Source: Candidatus Flavonifractor intestinipullorum
Lineage (GTDB): Bacteria > Bacillota > Clostridia > Oscillospirales > Oscillospiraceae
Direction: 5' to 3'
Length of the DNA stretch: 44,079 bases
NCBI GenBank assembly: GCA_019118925.1
Contig: DWYC01000069.1
Span: 1-44,079, forward strand
Part shown: piece by piece, positions 1-7,101 of the stretch
Layout: each line of letters begins with the position of its first letter
How positions within the stretch are numbered: the first letter of the stretch is position 1
Program-made: the position numbers and the translations under genes
Notes under the pieces: model-generated
Seen by the model: only the letters and a program-made list of their open reading frames with translations
Told to the model about the DNA's origin: nothing
The model's database searches: none

Positions 1-2
1 GC

Positions 3-1316
3 TGGTATGTGCTCCTGGGGAGCTACTCCAGCTATTCGGCGGCCCAGAGCGCCGCCGCCGGAGTGAGCGGGGCCTACGCGGCCTGGCAGGACGGGAGCTG
101 GCAGGTCCGCTGGGGGACCTATGAGAGTCAGAGCGCCGCCGCCGCAGCCCAGACCGCCCAGGGCCTGTCCGGAACGGTGGGACAGGCGGGGAGCAGCGCC
201 GTCACCGTGGTCCGGACGGGCACGGCCCAGGTGCTCTTCCAATATGACGGGGAGGAGAGCTTCGGCGTCATGCCCGACGTGACGGGCCAGAGCGACCCGG
301 TCACCTGGTTCAAGGGCTACAAGTACTACGGCGGCTTCCGGTATGAGCGCATCGGCGGGGGCGACCTGACGGTGGTGAACATGGTCTATCTGGAGGACTA
401 TGTGCGCTGCGTCATCACCTGGGAGATGGGGGCCTCCTGGGAGCAGGAGGCCCTGAAGGCCCAGGCCTGTTGCGCCCGGACCTATGTGCTGCGCAGCCTG
501 GACAAGCACAGCACCTACCATTTCGACGTCTGTTCCGAGACCGACTGCCAGGCCTACCACGGCACGGGCAATCTCACGGCCAACAGCATTCAGGCCGCTG
601 CCGGCTGCGAGGGGGTTTGCGTCTGGTATCAGGGGAGCCTGGCCGAGACGGTGTACTCCTCCAGCAACGGCGGGGCGTCGGAGGACTCGGAGAACGTCTG
701 GAGCAACGCCGTGCCCTACCTGCGGGGCAAGAGCGACCCCTATGAGGCGCTGATCGCGGACAGCATCCCCAATTACCGCTGGAGCGTCACCTTTACCGCC
801 GATGAGCTGGAGGCGAAGCTCCAGGCCAAGGGCTACCAGTGTACCGACCTGGCCTCCGTCCAGGCGACCCAGACCAGCGCCACCGGCGGCGTCCTGGCCC
901 TCACCTTTACCGACGCCGGCGGCAAGAGCTGGACCTTTTACAAGCAGGACGCCCGCACCTTCCTGGGCCTGCGCAGCCAGCGCTATACCGTGACCTCCAG
1001 CGGGGGAACCGGGGGCGGCGGGACGTCCCAGCTCTATGCCGCCGGGGGCGGGAGCCTGGACCTGGCCGCATCCTACGCCATCGGCGGGGATGGGACGGTG
1101 AACCCCGTAGGGGGGAGTGCCTATGTCCTGACGGGCGATGGGGTGGAGGCGGTGGGCGGCTCGGCCGCCACCGGGGCGGATACCTATACCTTCACCGGCA
1201 CGGGCTACGGCCACGGGGTGGGGATGAGCCAGTACGGCGCCCAGGCCATGGCCAAGGAGGGCTATACGTATGACGAAATTCTCCAATTTTATTTCACGGG
1301 AGTGGACGTGTATTAA
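3..1316 (+). CDS. SpoIID/LytB domain protein with SPOR-like repeats, 5' partial
   Basis: This is the 3' part of a SpoIID-family protein. Codons for W-Y precede the first GTG (position 9) in the same frame, so the true start lies outside the window. SpoIID is a lytic transglycosylase that cleaves denuded glycan strands during spore engulfment; LytB relatives activate amidases. The visible N-terminus holds two similar short segments, WYVLLGSYSSYSAAQ and WQVRWGTYESQSAAA, which look like SPOR-type peptidoglycan-binding repeats. The SpoIID core follows: YLEDYVRCVITWEMG carries the conserved glutamate (about E139 counted from the GTG at 9), then the LKAQACCARTY motif. The C-terminal signature GTGYGHGVGMSQYGA ends the domain. 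queA starts on the base after the stop. Whether it is spoIID itself or a vegetative paralogue cannot be told; the SPOR repeats and queA neighbourhood suggest a paralogue. Confidence 0.88.
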   Translation, partial: WYVLLGSYSSYSAAQSAAAGVSGAYAAWQDGSWQVRWGTYESQSAAAAAQTAQGLSGTVGQAGSSAVTVVRTGTAQVLFQYDGEESFGVMPDVTGQSDPVTWFKGYKYYGGFRYERIGGGDLTVVNMVYLEDYVRCVITWEMGASWEQEALKAQACCARTYVLRSLDKHSTYHFDVCSETDCQAYHGTGNLTANSIQAAAGCEGVCVWYQGSLAETVYSSSNGGASEDSENVWSNAVPYLRGKSDPYEALIADSIPNYRWSVTFTADELEAKLQAKGYQCTDLASVQATQTSATGGVLALTFTDAGGKSWTFYKQDARTFLGLRSQRYTVTSSGGTGGGGTSQLYAAGGGSLDLAASYAIGGDGTVNPVGGSAYVLTGDGVEAVGGSAATGADTYTFTGTGYGHGVGMSQYGAQAMAKEGYTYDEILQFYFTGVDVY

Positions 1317-2342
1317 ATGAAGACATCGGACTTTTACTTTGACCTGCCCGAGGAGCTCATCGCCCAGACGCCGCTGGAGCGGCGGGACGCCTCCCGGCTG
1401 ATGGTGCTGGACAAGGAGACGGGCGCGACGGAGGACATGCACTTTTACGACCTGCCCAAGCTGCTGCGGCCGGGGGACTGCCTGGTGCTCAATGACTCCC
1501 GGGTGCTGCCCGCCCGCCTTCTGGGCCACCGGGAGCCCGGCGGCGGCGCGGTGGAGGTGCTGCTGCTCATCGACCGGGGAAACAAGACCTGGGAGTGTCT
1601 GGTCCGTCCGGGGCGCAAGTGTAAGCCCGGGACCCGCCTCTCCTTTGGAGACGGACTGCTCCGGGGGGAGGTTCTCTCGGTGGAGGAGGGGGGCAACCGC
1701 CTCATCCGCTTCGAGTATGAGGGGATTTTCCTGGAGCTGCTGGAGCAGCTGGGCCGGATGCCCCTGCCGCCCTACATCAAGGCCGAGCTCAACGACCCGG
1801 AGCGGTACCAGACCGTCTACTCCCGGGAGGTGGGCTCGGCGGCCGCGCCCACGGCGGGCCTCCACTTTACCAAGGAGCTGCTGGAACAGGTGCAGGCCAT
1901 GGGAGTGAGTCTGGCCTATGTGACCCTCCATGTGGGGCTGGGCACCTTCCGCCCGGTGAAGGAGGAGGACGTTCTGGACCACGAGATGCACAGCGAGTAC
2001 TGCATGATCTCCGCCCAGACCGCCGAGACCATCAACCGCACCAAGCGGGCGGGGGGACGGGTGATCTGCGTGGGCACCACCTCCTGCCGGACCATCGAGA
2101 GCTGGGCCGCCGAGGACGGCACGCTGAAGGAGAGCGCCGGCTGGACGAATATTTTTATCTACCCGGGCTACCGCTTCAAGGTGCTGGATGCCCTCATCAC
2201 CAACTTCCATCTGCCCGAGTCCACCCTGGTGATGCTGGTTTCCGCTCTGGCGGGACGGGAGCATATCCTGAACGCCTACCAACAGGCGGTGGAGCGGAAG
2301 TACCGCTTCTTCTCCTTCGGAGACGCCATGTTTATCCATTAA
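1317..2342 (+). CDS. queA: S-adenosylmethionine:tRNA ribosyltransferase-isomerase
   Basis: QueA transfers and isomerises the ribosyl part of SAM onto 7-aminomethyl-7-deazaguanine in tRNA, giving epoxyqueuosine. It is cytosolic. The 341-residue protein has the usual family length. It starts [19 protein letters not shown] and contains the family blocks [37 protein letters not shown] and [10 protein letters not shown] near the end. The ATG follows the stop of the SpoIID-like gene with no gap, so the two are probably translated from one transcript. tgt, which inserts the precursor base upstream in the same pathway, starts 24 bases downstream, so the pair forms a queuosine operon. Nothing in the protein looks truncated. 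Confidence 0.97.
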   Translation: MKTSDFYFDLPEELIAQTPLERRDASRLMVLDKETGATEDMHFYDLPKLLRPGDCLVLNDSRVLPARLLGHREPGGGAVEVLLLIDRGNKTWECLVRPGRKCKPGTRLSFGDGLLRGEVLSVEEGGNRLIRFEYEGIFLELLEQLGRMPLPPYIKAELNDPERYQTVYSREVGSAAAPTAGLHFTKELLEQVQAMGVSLAYVTLHVGLGTFRPVKEEDVLDHEMHSEYCMISAQTAETINRTKRAGGRVICVGTTSCRTIESWAAEDGTLKESAGWTNIFIYPGYRFKVLDALITNFHLPESTLVMLVSALAGREHILNAYQQAVERKYRFFSFGDAMFIH

Positions 2343-2366
2343 AACGAAGAATTGAGGAGTATATCT

Positions 2367-3497
2367 GTGTTTCAAGTCATCAAAACGGAGGGCCGGGCCC
2401 GGCGGGGCGTCTTTACCTGCGCCCACGGCACGGTACAGACCCCGGTATTTATGAACGTGGGCACCCAGGGGGCCATTAAAGGGGCGGTATCCGCCCTGGA
2501 CCTGCGCGAAATCGGCTGTCAGGTGGAGCTGTCCAACACCTACCACCTGCACCTGCGGCCGGGGGACCGGGTGGTCCGGGAGATGGGGGGGCTGCACGCC
2601 TTCATGAACTGGGACGGCCCCATCCTCACCGACAGCGGCGGGTTCCAGGTCTTTTCCCTCTCGGGCCTGCGGAAGATTACCGAAGAGGGGGTCACGTTTG
2701 CCTCTCACATTGACGGGCGGCGGATTTTCATGGGCCCGGAGGAGTCCATGCGCATCCAGTCCAATCTGGGCAGCGACATCGCCATGGCCTTTGACGAGTG
2801 CGTGGAGAACCCGGCCGCCTACGAGTATGCCAAGGCCTCCTGCGAGCGGACCTTCCGCTGGCTGGAGCGGTGCAAGAGCGAGCACGCGCGCCTGAACGGA
2901 CAGGGGGACGTCCTCAATCCGGGGCAGATGCTCTTCGGCATCAACCAGGGGGCCACCTTCCCCGACCTGCGGGTGTGGCATATGGACGAGATCGCCAAGC
3001 TGGACTGCGACGGCTATGCCATCGGGGGCCTGGCGGTGGGGGAGCCCACCCAGGTCATGTACGACATCATCGACGCGGTGGAGCCCCACATGCCCGCGGA
3101 AAAACCCCGCTATCTCATGGGGGTGGGCACGCCCTCCAACATCATCGAGGCGGTGGCCCGGGGTGTGGACTTCTTCGACTGCGTCATGCCCGCCCGCAAC
3201 GCCCGGCACGGCAAGCTCTACACCTGGGAGGGGTCCATCAACATCCGCAACGAGAAGTACAAGCTCGACGGCCGCCCCATCGACCCGGAGTGCACCTGTC
3301 CGGTGTGCCGGAACTTCTCCCGGGCCTACCTGCGCCACCTCTTTGTGGCGGAAGAGATGCTGGCCATGCGCCTGGCGGTGCTCCACAACCTCTATTTTTA
3401 CAACAGCCTGACGGCCCGCATCCGGGAGGCTCTGGAGGCGGGGACCTTCGGCGCGTTCCGGGCGGAATTCAGTGAAAAGCTGGGGCGGCGGCTGTAA
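2367..3497 (+). CDS. tgt: tRNA-guanine transglycosylase
   Basis: Tgt exchanges guanine-34 of GUN-anticodon tRNAs for the preQ1 base. I place the start at GTG 2367 (MFQVIKTEGRARRG) because AGGAG at 2355-2359 sits seven bases upstream; an in-frame TTG at 2352 would overlap that ribosome binding site. The protein is then 376 residues, normal for bacterial Tgt. Visible hallmarks are ILTDSGGFQVFSLSGL with a catalytic aspartate (about D89), GYAIGGLAVGEP, VDFFDCVMPARNARHG with the second aspartate, and the zinc site CTCPVCRNFSRAYLRHL followed by a downstream histidine in VLHNLYFY. It follows queA in the same operon. The 105-base gap to yajC holds a new promoter, so yajC need not depend on this transcript. 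Confidence 0.97.
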   Translation: MFQVIKTEGRARRGVFTCAHGTVQTPVFMNVGTQGAIKGAVSALDLREIGCQVELSNTYHLHLRPGDRVVREMGGLHAFMNWDGPILTDSGGFQVFSLSGLRKITEEGVTFASHIDGRRIFMGPEESMRIQSNLGSDIAMAFDECVENPAAYEYAKASCERTFRWLERCKSEHARLNGQGDVLNPGQMLFGINQGATFPDLRVWHMDEIAKLDCDGYAIGGLAVGEPTQVMYDIIDAVEPHMPAEKPRYLMGVGTPSNIIEAVARGVDFFDCVMPARNARHGKLYTWEGSINIRNEKYKLDGRPIDPECTCPVCRNFSRAYLRHLFVAEEMLAMRLAVLHNLYFYNSLTARIREALEAGTFGAFRAEFSEKLGRRL

Positions 3498-3512
3498 AAA
3501 TTGGGAAAGGAC

Positions 3513-3541
3513 TTGCCAAACCGGGGAAAGTGCCGTATAAT
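3513..3541 (+). promoter_or_regulatory. SigA-type promoter of yajC
   Basis: TTGCCA (3513-3518), a 17-base spacer and TATAAT (3536-3541) lie between tgt and yajC. The predicted start near 3548 gives a leader of about 55 bases. Confidence 0.75.
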
Positions 3542-3602
3542 ACTTCCTACGTGATGTGCGCTTCCAGTGCGTACACAATTCTAAGTTTTGGAGGAGATCA
3601 AT

Positions 3603-3932
3603 TTGCTCAACAGCGTTGCGAACACCTTCCTGTCCAGCGACCCCGGCGCGGGGGGCTGGCTGGCCACTCTGATTCCCCTGGTGCTGATGATCGTCGTCTT
3701 TTACTTCCTGCTCATCCGTCCGGAGAACAAGCGGAAGAAAGAGGCCGCCAAGATGCGCTCTGAGCTGGCGGTGGGCGATGTGATCACCACCATCGGCGGC
3801 GTGGTGGGCACCATCTGCGCGGTGAAGGAGGAGACCATCGTCATCGAGACCAGCGCGGACCGGGTCCGGATTGAGTTTACCAAGTGGGCCGTGTCCACCA
3901 AGGGCAAGCAGGCCGACGAGACCGCAAAGTAA
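3603..3932 (+). CDS. yajC: Preprotein translocase subunit YajC
   Basis: YajC is the small single-pass membrane partner of SecDF in the Sec translocon. The start is TTG 3603 (MLNSVANTFLSS), six bases after GGAGGAG at 3590-3596; an in-frame TTG at 3588 overlaps that site and is less likely. The protein has 109 residues. It has one hydrophobic helix (LATLIPLVLMIVVFYFLLI, roughly residues 20-38) followed directly by the family motif RPENKRKKE, then the basic and beta-rich DUF of about 60 residues (GDVITTIGGVVGTI, DRVRIEFTKWAV). It has its own promoter. The following genes are TIGR04086 and scfA. This yajC-SCIFF linkage is, to my knowledge, common in Clostridia, but secD and secF are not in this window. 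Confidence 0.93.
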   Translation: MLNSVANTFLSSDPGAGGWLATLIPLVLMIVVFYFLLIRPENKRKKEAAKMRSELAVGDVITTIGGVVGTICAVKEETIVIETSADRVRIEFTKWAVSTKGKQADETAK

Positions 3933-4011
3933 TTCCGGCGGAAACGACACATGTCCCACGCCCTCCCGGCATAGGATTCCAGCAGGAAGCCTGTGAAGGG
4001 AGGGTGTTTTT

Positions 4012-4431
4012 ATGCATCGAAAGGAAGAGGACCAGGGGGCGCTGCTGCTGCGCTGCCTGATCTGGGTGCTGCTGGGCGGTGCGGCGGCCTTTGCCGTGGC
4101 GCTTCTGGTGCTGCTGGGGGCCTCCTTCGCCATCTCCGCCGGCGCGGTGGGGGAGGAGCTGGGCGGGCGCATTACGGTGGCGGCCTGTGTGCTGGGGGCT
4201 TTCTGCGGCGGAATGCTGGCGGTGGGGCGGTGCGGAGCGCGCGCGCTGCCGGTGGGAGTGGCCACCGGCGCGGCGTTCTTCCTGATTTTACTCACCATCG
4301 GGGTGCTGGCCTTCCAGAGCGCCCCCCAGGAGGGGCGGGGCGTGCTGCTGCTTTGCGCCTGTCTGTGCGGCGGGGCGGGGGCCGGCCTGGCGGGGCGGCT
4401 GATCCGTCCCAAGAAAAAAAGACGAAAGTGA
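4012..4431 (+). CDS. TIGR04086 family membrane protein
   Basis: A 139-residue integral membrane protein with four predicted hydrophobic helices (about residues 10-38, 55-75, 85-105 and 108-128) and a strongly basic C-terminus (RPKKKRRK). It starts at ATG 4012 after GGGAGGG, with eight to nine bases of spacing. Length, topology and its place between yajC and the SCIFF precursor match the TIGR04086 family. That family is defined in Clostridia and has no proven function. Its stop codon is followed immediately by the -35 box of the scfA promoter, so the family may simply be a neighbour of the peptide genes rather than an exporter. A role in membrane handling of the SCIFF peptide is conceivable but only inferred from position. 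Confidence 0.75.
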   Translation: MHRKEEDQGALLLRCLIWVLLGGAAAFAVALLVLLGASFAISAGAVGEELGGRITVAACVLGAFCGGMLAVGRCGARALPVGVATGAAFFLILLTIGVLAFQSAPQEGRGVLLLCACLCGGAGAGLAGRLIRPKKKRRK

Positions 4432-4460
4432 TTGAAAAGGGTGGACGGCTGTGGTATACT
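4432..4460 (+). promoter_or_regulatory. Strong SigA-type promoter of scfA
   Basis: TTGAAA (4432-4437), 17 bases, then TATACT (4455-4460) preceded by TGG (extended -10). The -35 box abuts the stop codon of the TIGR04086 gene, which makes scfA a separate transcription unit. The same TTGAAA-N17-TATACT arrangement recurs before the DUF1858 gene. Confidence 0.82.
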
Positions 4461-4497
4461 GACTATAACACCCGAAATGGAATGGGAGGGAAACTAC

Positions 4498-4641
4498 ATG
4501 AAGCATATCAAGACGCTCAACGGCGCGACCCTGAAGAAGAGCGCCGCTCACGGCGGCTGCGGCGAGTGCCAGACTTCTTGCCAGTCCGCCTGTAAGACCT
4601 CTTGCACCGTGGCCAATCAGAAGTGCGAGAACGACCGCTAA
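4498..4641 (+). CDS. scfA: Six-cysteine ranthipeptide SCIFF precursor
   Basis: A 47-residue precursor peptide of the SCIFF (six cysteines in forty-five residues) family, a ribosomally made, thioether-bridged ranthipeptide. It starts at ATG 4498, seven bases after AATGGGAGGG; the longer frame from 4432 runs through the promoter and is not used. The family leader MKHIKTLNGATLKKSAAHGG is followed by cysteines at 21, 24, 28, 32, 36 and 43. From studies of the Thermoanaerobacter homologue, one known bridge joins Cys32 to Thr37. Both residues are present here at exactly those positions (KTSCT ends at T37). A terminator follows, then the maturase. Proposed roles in quorum signalling are from the literature and are not shown by this sequence. 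Confidence 0.95.
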   Translation: MKHIKTLNGATLKKSAAHGGCGECQTSCQSACKTSCTVANQKCENDR

Positions 4642-4668
4642 GCGGGAAAACCGACACACGGATGGTTC

Positions 4669-4695
4669 AAAAGGGTGGGGCTTCCCACCCTTTTT
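4669..4695 (+). terminator. Intrinsic terminator between scfA and scfB
   Basis: Stem GGGTGGG (4673-4679) and CCCACCC (4684-4690), loop GCTT, flanked by AAAA and followed by TTTTT (4691-4695). Partial readthrough would give much more scfA than scfB mRNA, as expected for a substrate and its enzyme. Confidence 0.85.
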
Positions 4696-4743
4696 CCATG
4701 CCCCCTCAGGGGACATGCAATATGATTTGGAGGAAAAAGAGAC

Positions 4744-6126
4744 ATGGTACATACCTTTCAAGCCCTGGGGGTCAACATCGCGGTGGACGTGAACAGCGGC
4801 GCGGTCCATGTGCTGGACGAGCTGACGTACCACCTGCTGGAGCAGATCGAGCCCCCCATGGCGGAGCACTGTCCGGCGGAGATCGCCGCCCGCCTGCCCC
4901 AGTACGACCCGGCCAAGCTGGAAGAGGCCTGGCAGGAGCTGCGCGGCCTGGCGGAAGAGGGGCTCTTGTTTGAGGACGACGACTACATCGACCGGGAGAA
5001 GGCCGCCTCCATGCAGCAGCAGGCCCTGGTGAAGGCCCTGTGCCTCCACGTCTCCCACGACTGCAACCTGCGGTGCAAGTACTGCTTTGCCGGCACCGGC
5101 GACTTCGGCACCGGACACCGGATGACCATGGACTTCGAGACCGCCAAAAAGGCCATCGACTTTGTGGTGGCCAAGTCGGGGAAGCGCCGCAACATTGAGG
5201 TGGACTTCTTCGGCGGGGAACCCCTGATGGCCATGGACACGGTGAAGCGCACGGTGGAGTACGCCCGCTCCATTGAGAAAGAGCATGACAAGTGCTTCCG
5301 CTTTACGATCACCACCAACGGCGTCCTGCTCAACGACGAGAACATCGAATACATCAACCGCGAGATGTCCAACGCCGTTCTCTCCCTGGACGGCCGGAAG
5401 GAGGTCAACGACGACCTGCGCCCCACCGTGAACGGGAAGGGGAGCTACGACGTGATCGTGCCCAAGTTCCAAAAGCTCATCGCCGGCCGGGGGACCAAGG
5501 ACTACTACCTGCGGGGGACTTTCACCCGGTTCCACAAGGACTTCGCCGAGGACGTGAAGGCTCTGGCCGCCATCGGCCGGAACGTGTCGGTGGAGCCGGT
5601 GGTAGGGAAGCGGGAGGACCCCTATGCCCTCCAGGAAGAGGACCTGCCTGCGCTGAAGGCGGAGTACGAGCGCCTGGCGGAGTATCTGAAGGACCACCCG
5701 GAGACCAACTTCTTCCATTTCAACGTGGACCTCGCCCAGGGGCCCTGCGTCATCAAGCGCCTGCGGGGCTGCGGCGCGGGCTGCGAGTATGTGGCCATCA
5801 CCCCGGAAGGGGACATCTACCCCTGCCACCAGTTTGTGGGCAATGAGGAGTACAAGCTGGGCAGCGTCCAGGACGGCAGCTTTGACGAGGCGCTCTCCCG
5901 CCGCTTTGCGGCCCTGAACATCTACACCCGGGAGGAGTGCGCCCAGTGCTGGGCCCGCTTCTACTGCTCGGGCGGGTGCAGCGCCTCCAACCTGCTGGTC
6001 AACGGCAACATTGAGCACCCCCATAAGGTGGGCTGCGAGCTGGAGCGCAAACGCCTGGAGTGTGCCATTGCGCTGCGGGCTCTGGCCGCGGGCCTGGGGG
6101 ATGCGGAGTCGGACAGCGAGGCGTAA
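4744..6126 (+). CDS. scfB: SCIFF thioether-forming radical SAM maturase
   Basis: A 460-residue radical SAM peptide maturase with a SPASM-type C-terminal cluster domain; it forms the Cys-to-acceptor thioether bridges in the SCIFF peptide. It starts at ATG 4744 after TTGGAGGAAAAAGAG. The N-terminal 85 residues resemble a peptide-recognition (RRE-like) region with VHVLDELTYHLL. The SAM cluster motif is CNLRCKYC with C107, C111 and C114. VDFFGGEPL provides the glycine-rich SAM contact. The C-terminal third has the auxiliary cluster cysteines in GCGAGCEYVAITPEGDIYPC, then CAQCWARFYCSGGCSA and a late GCELE. The order scfA-terminator-scfB is typical. An AT-rich non-coding region with a long inverted repeat follows the stop. 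Confidence 0.96.
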   Translation: MVHTFQALGVNIAVDVNSGAVHVLDELTYHLLEQIEPPMAEHCPAEIAARLPQYDPAKLEEAWQELRGLAEEGLLFEDDDYIDREKAASMQQQALVKALCLHVSHDCNLRCKYCFAGTGDFGTGHRMTMDFETAKKAIDFVVAKSGKRRNIEVDFFGGEPLMAMDTVKRTVEYARSIEKEHDKCFRFTITTNGVLLNDENIEYINREMSNAVLSLDGRKEVNDDLRPTVNGKGSYDVIVPKFQKLIAGRGTKDYYLRGTFTRFHKDFAEDVKALAAIGRNVSVEPVVGKREDPYALQEEDLPALKAEYERLAEYLKDHPETNFFHFNVDLAQGPCVIKRLRGCGAGCEYVAITPEGDIYPCHQFVGNEEYKLGSVQDGSFDEALSRRFAALNIYTREECAQCWARFYCSGGCSASNLLVNGNIEHPHKVGCELERKRLECAIALRALAAGLGDAESDSEA

Positions 6127-6156
6127 TATACAGTTTGTAATTAAATAGCAAGAAAG

Positions 6157-6209
6157 ATAGCACAATATATTGCGGATACCGGTCTGTATACCGCGATATA
6201 TTGTGCTAT
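6157..6209. repeat. 19-bp inverted repeat downstream of scfB
   Basis: The left arm 6157-6175 (ATAGCACAATATATTGCGG) pairs with 6191-6209 with one G-U or mismatch. The inner bases ATAC/GTAT (6176-6179 and 6186-6189) extend the stem around the six-base loop CGGTCT. No T-run follows, so it is not a classical terminator. Confidence 0.85.
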
Positions 6210-6322
6210 TCTTATATGCGGCCAAGAAAACAGGGGAAATTGAGTTACTAAGTTTACATAATATAATTAACATAATATGATAGCATAATGTACAAAAAGA
6301 AGGAGAATTTTGCCGGAACCTC

Positions 6323-6351
6323 TTGCATAAAAGCTTCGCATGAGTTATATT
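6323..6351 (+). promoter_or_regulatory. Candidate promoter of spoIIM-xerD
   Basis: TTGCAT (6323-6328), 17 bases, TATATT (6346-6351). It is the best-placed promoter upstream of spoIIM. A sporulation-sigma promoter could exist as well, but I cannot define one. Confidence 0.5.
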
Positions 6352-6442
6352 AAACTATGTAAACGGGACGTATTTTTTCCCCGTCCGGCGCATCTTCATA
6401 AGGCGCCCCCTCCGCGCATAGGCTGGAGCGGAGGTGAGGCGG

Positions 6443-7075
6443 ATGGGCAGACCCATCGGGGCGCTCTGGGCGGGTCCGGCGGAGGAGTTCCGCCTGCCCC
6501 TGGCGGTGTTGGCCGCCTGTTTTTTGGCCGGCGGGCTGGCGGGCTGCCTGCTCTCGGCCCGCACGGGAGAGATGGGGGAGGCCGCCCTGACGGAGCTCCT
6601 GCGGGCCTATGTGGCCCAGGCTGCGCTCCGGCCGGCGGAGCCTGCCCCCCTGGCCGTGGTGCTGTGGGAGACCTTCCGCTGGCCGCTGCTGGTGCTGATT
6701 CTGGGCTTTACCACGCTGGGGCTGCTCTTCCTGCCCCTGGTATTTGCGGCGCGGGGCTTTCTGTTCTCCTTTGCCGTGACCTCCTTTGTGCGGATGCTGG
6801 GGGGCGGGGGTGCGTGGCTGGCTCTGGCGGTGTTCGGCGTCACGGGATGCGCGGCCATTCCGGCGCTGTTTGTGCTGGGGGTGCAGGGGATGGGCGCGTC
6901 CCGGGCGCTGGCCTCCCGCTTTTTGGGGGAGAGCCGTCGGAGCCTGCCCTATGGGCGGAGCTACTGGACGCGCTGTGCCGCCTGTGCCGGAGTCCTGCTG
7001 GTGTGCGCGGGCCTGGAGTCCACGGCGGTGCCGGCGCTGGTTTCCGGGGCGGCGGGACTGATGCCCCTCCCCTGA
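6443..7075 (+). CDS. spoIIM: Stage II sporulation protein M
   Basis: SpoIIM is a polytopic membrane protein of the SpoIIDMP complex, which drives engulfment of the forespore in endospore formers. The 210-residue product starts at ATG 6443; GGAGGTGA at 6430-6437 is ideally spaced for it and overlaps the alternative GTG at 6434. Hydrophobic helices are visible near residues 18-35, 75-100, 108-125 and 128-150, with another at the C-terminus, and the FTTLGLLFLPLVFAARGFLF block fits the family. Assignment rests on topology, length and context: spoIIM lies upstream of the xerD homologue in Bacillus and in many Clostridia, as here, 26 bases from xerD. The partner SpoIID-like gene lies 5 kb upstream. 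Confidence 0.82.
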   Translation: MGRPIGALWAGPAEEFRLPLAVLAACFLAGGLAGCLLSARTGEMGEAALTELLRAYVAQAALRPAEPAPLAVVLWETFRWPLLVLILGFTTLGLLFLPLVFAARGFLFSFAVTSFVRMLGGGGAWLALAVFGVTGCAAIPALFVLGVQGMGASRALASRFLGESRRSLPYGRSYWTRCAACAGVLLVCAGLESTAVPALVSGAAGLMPLP

Positions 7076-7101
7076 AAGAGAGATAGAGAGAAGGTTCGGG
7101 C

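Larger units (their letters stand above)
6127..6442. other. AT-rich intergenic islet
   Basis: About 316 bases with no convincing gene, and much richer in A+T than its surroundings. It holds, in order: a long inverted repeat (6157-6209); three CATAAT repeats at 6257-6262, 6271-6276 and 6284-6289 in a stretch resembling dif half-sites (AGTTTACATAA at 6251-6261); a good ribosome binding site (AAGAAGGAG, about 6297-6305) followed only by a six-codon frame from TTG 6310; and a candidate promoter for spoIIM. There is no U-rich terminator after scfB. Confidence 0.7.

Noticed and set aside
4288-6273. A 661-codon minus-strand open frame opposite scfB
   Set aside because: It covers the clearly coding scfB, scfA and TIGR04086 sequence and has no family motif; GC-rich codons create long antisense frames here.
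6310-6330. Six-codon frame after a good ribosome site in the AT-rich islet (TTG CCG GAA CCT CTT GCA TAA)
   Set aside because: It is too short to judge, has no conservation evidence, and lies across the candidate spoIIM promoter.
6340-7086. Alternative frame from ATG 6340 across spoIIM
   Set aside because: spoIIM in the other frame has membrane helices and an ideal ribosome site; this frame is Gly/Ala/Arg-rich with no features.
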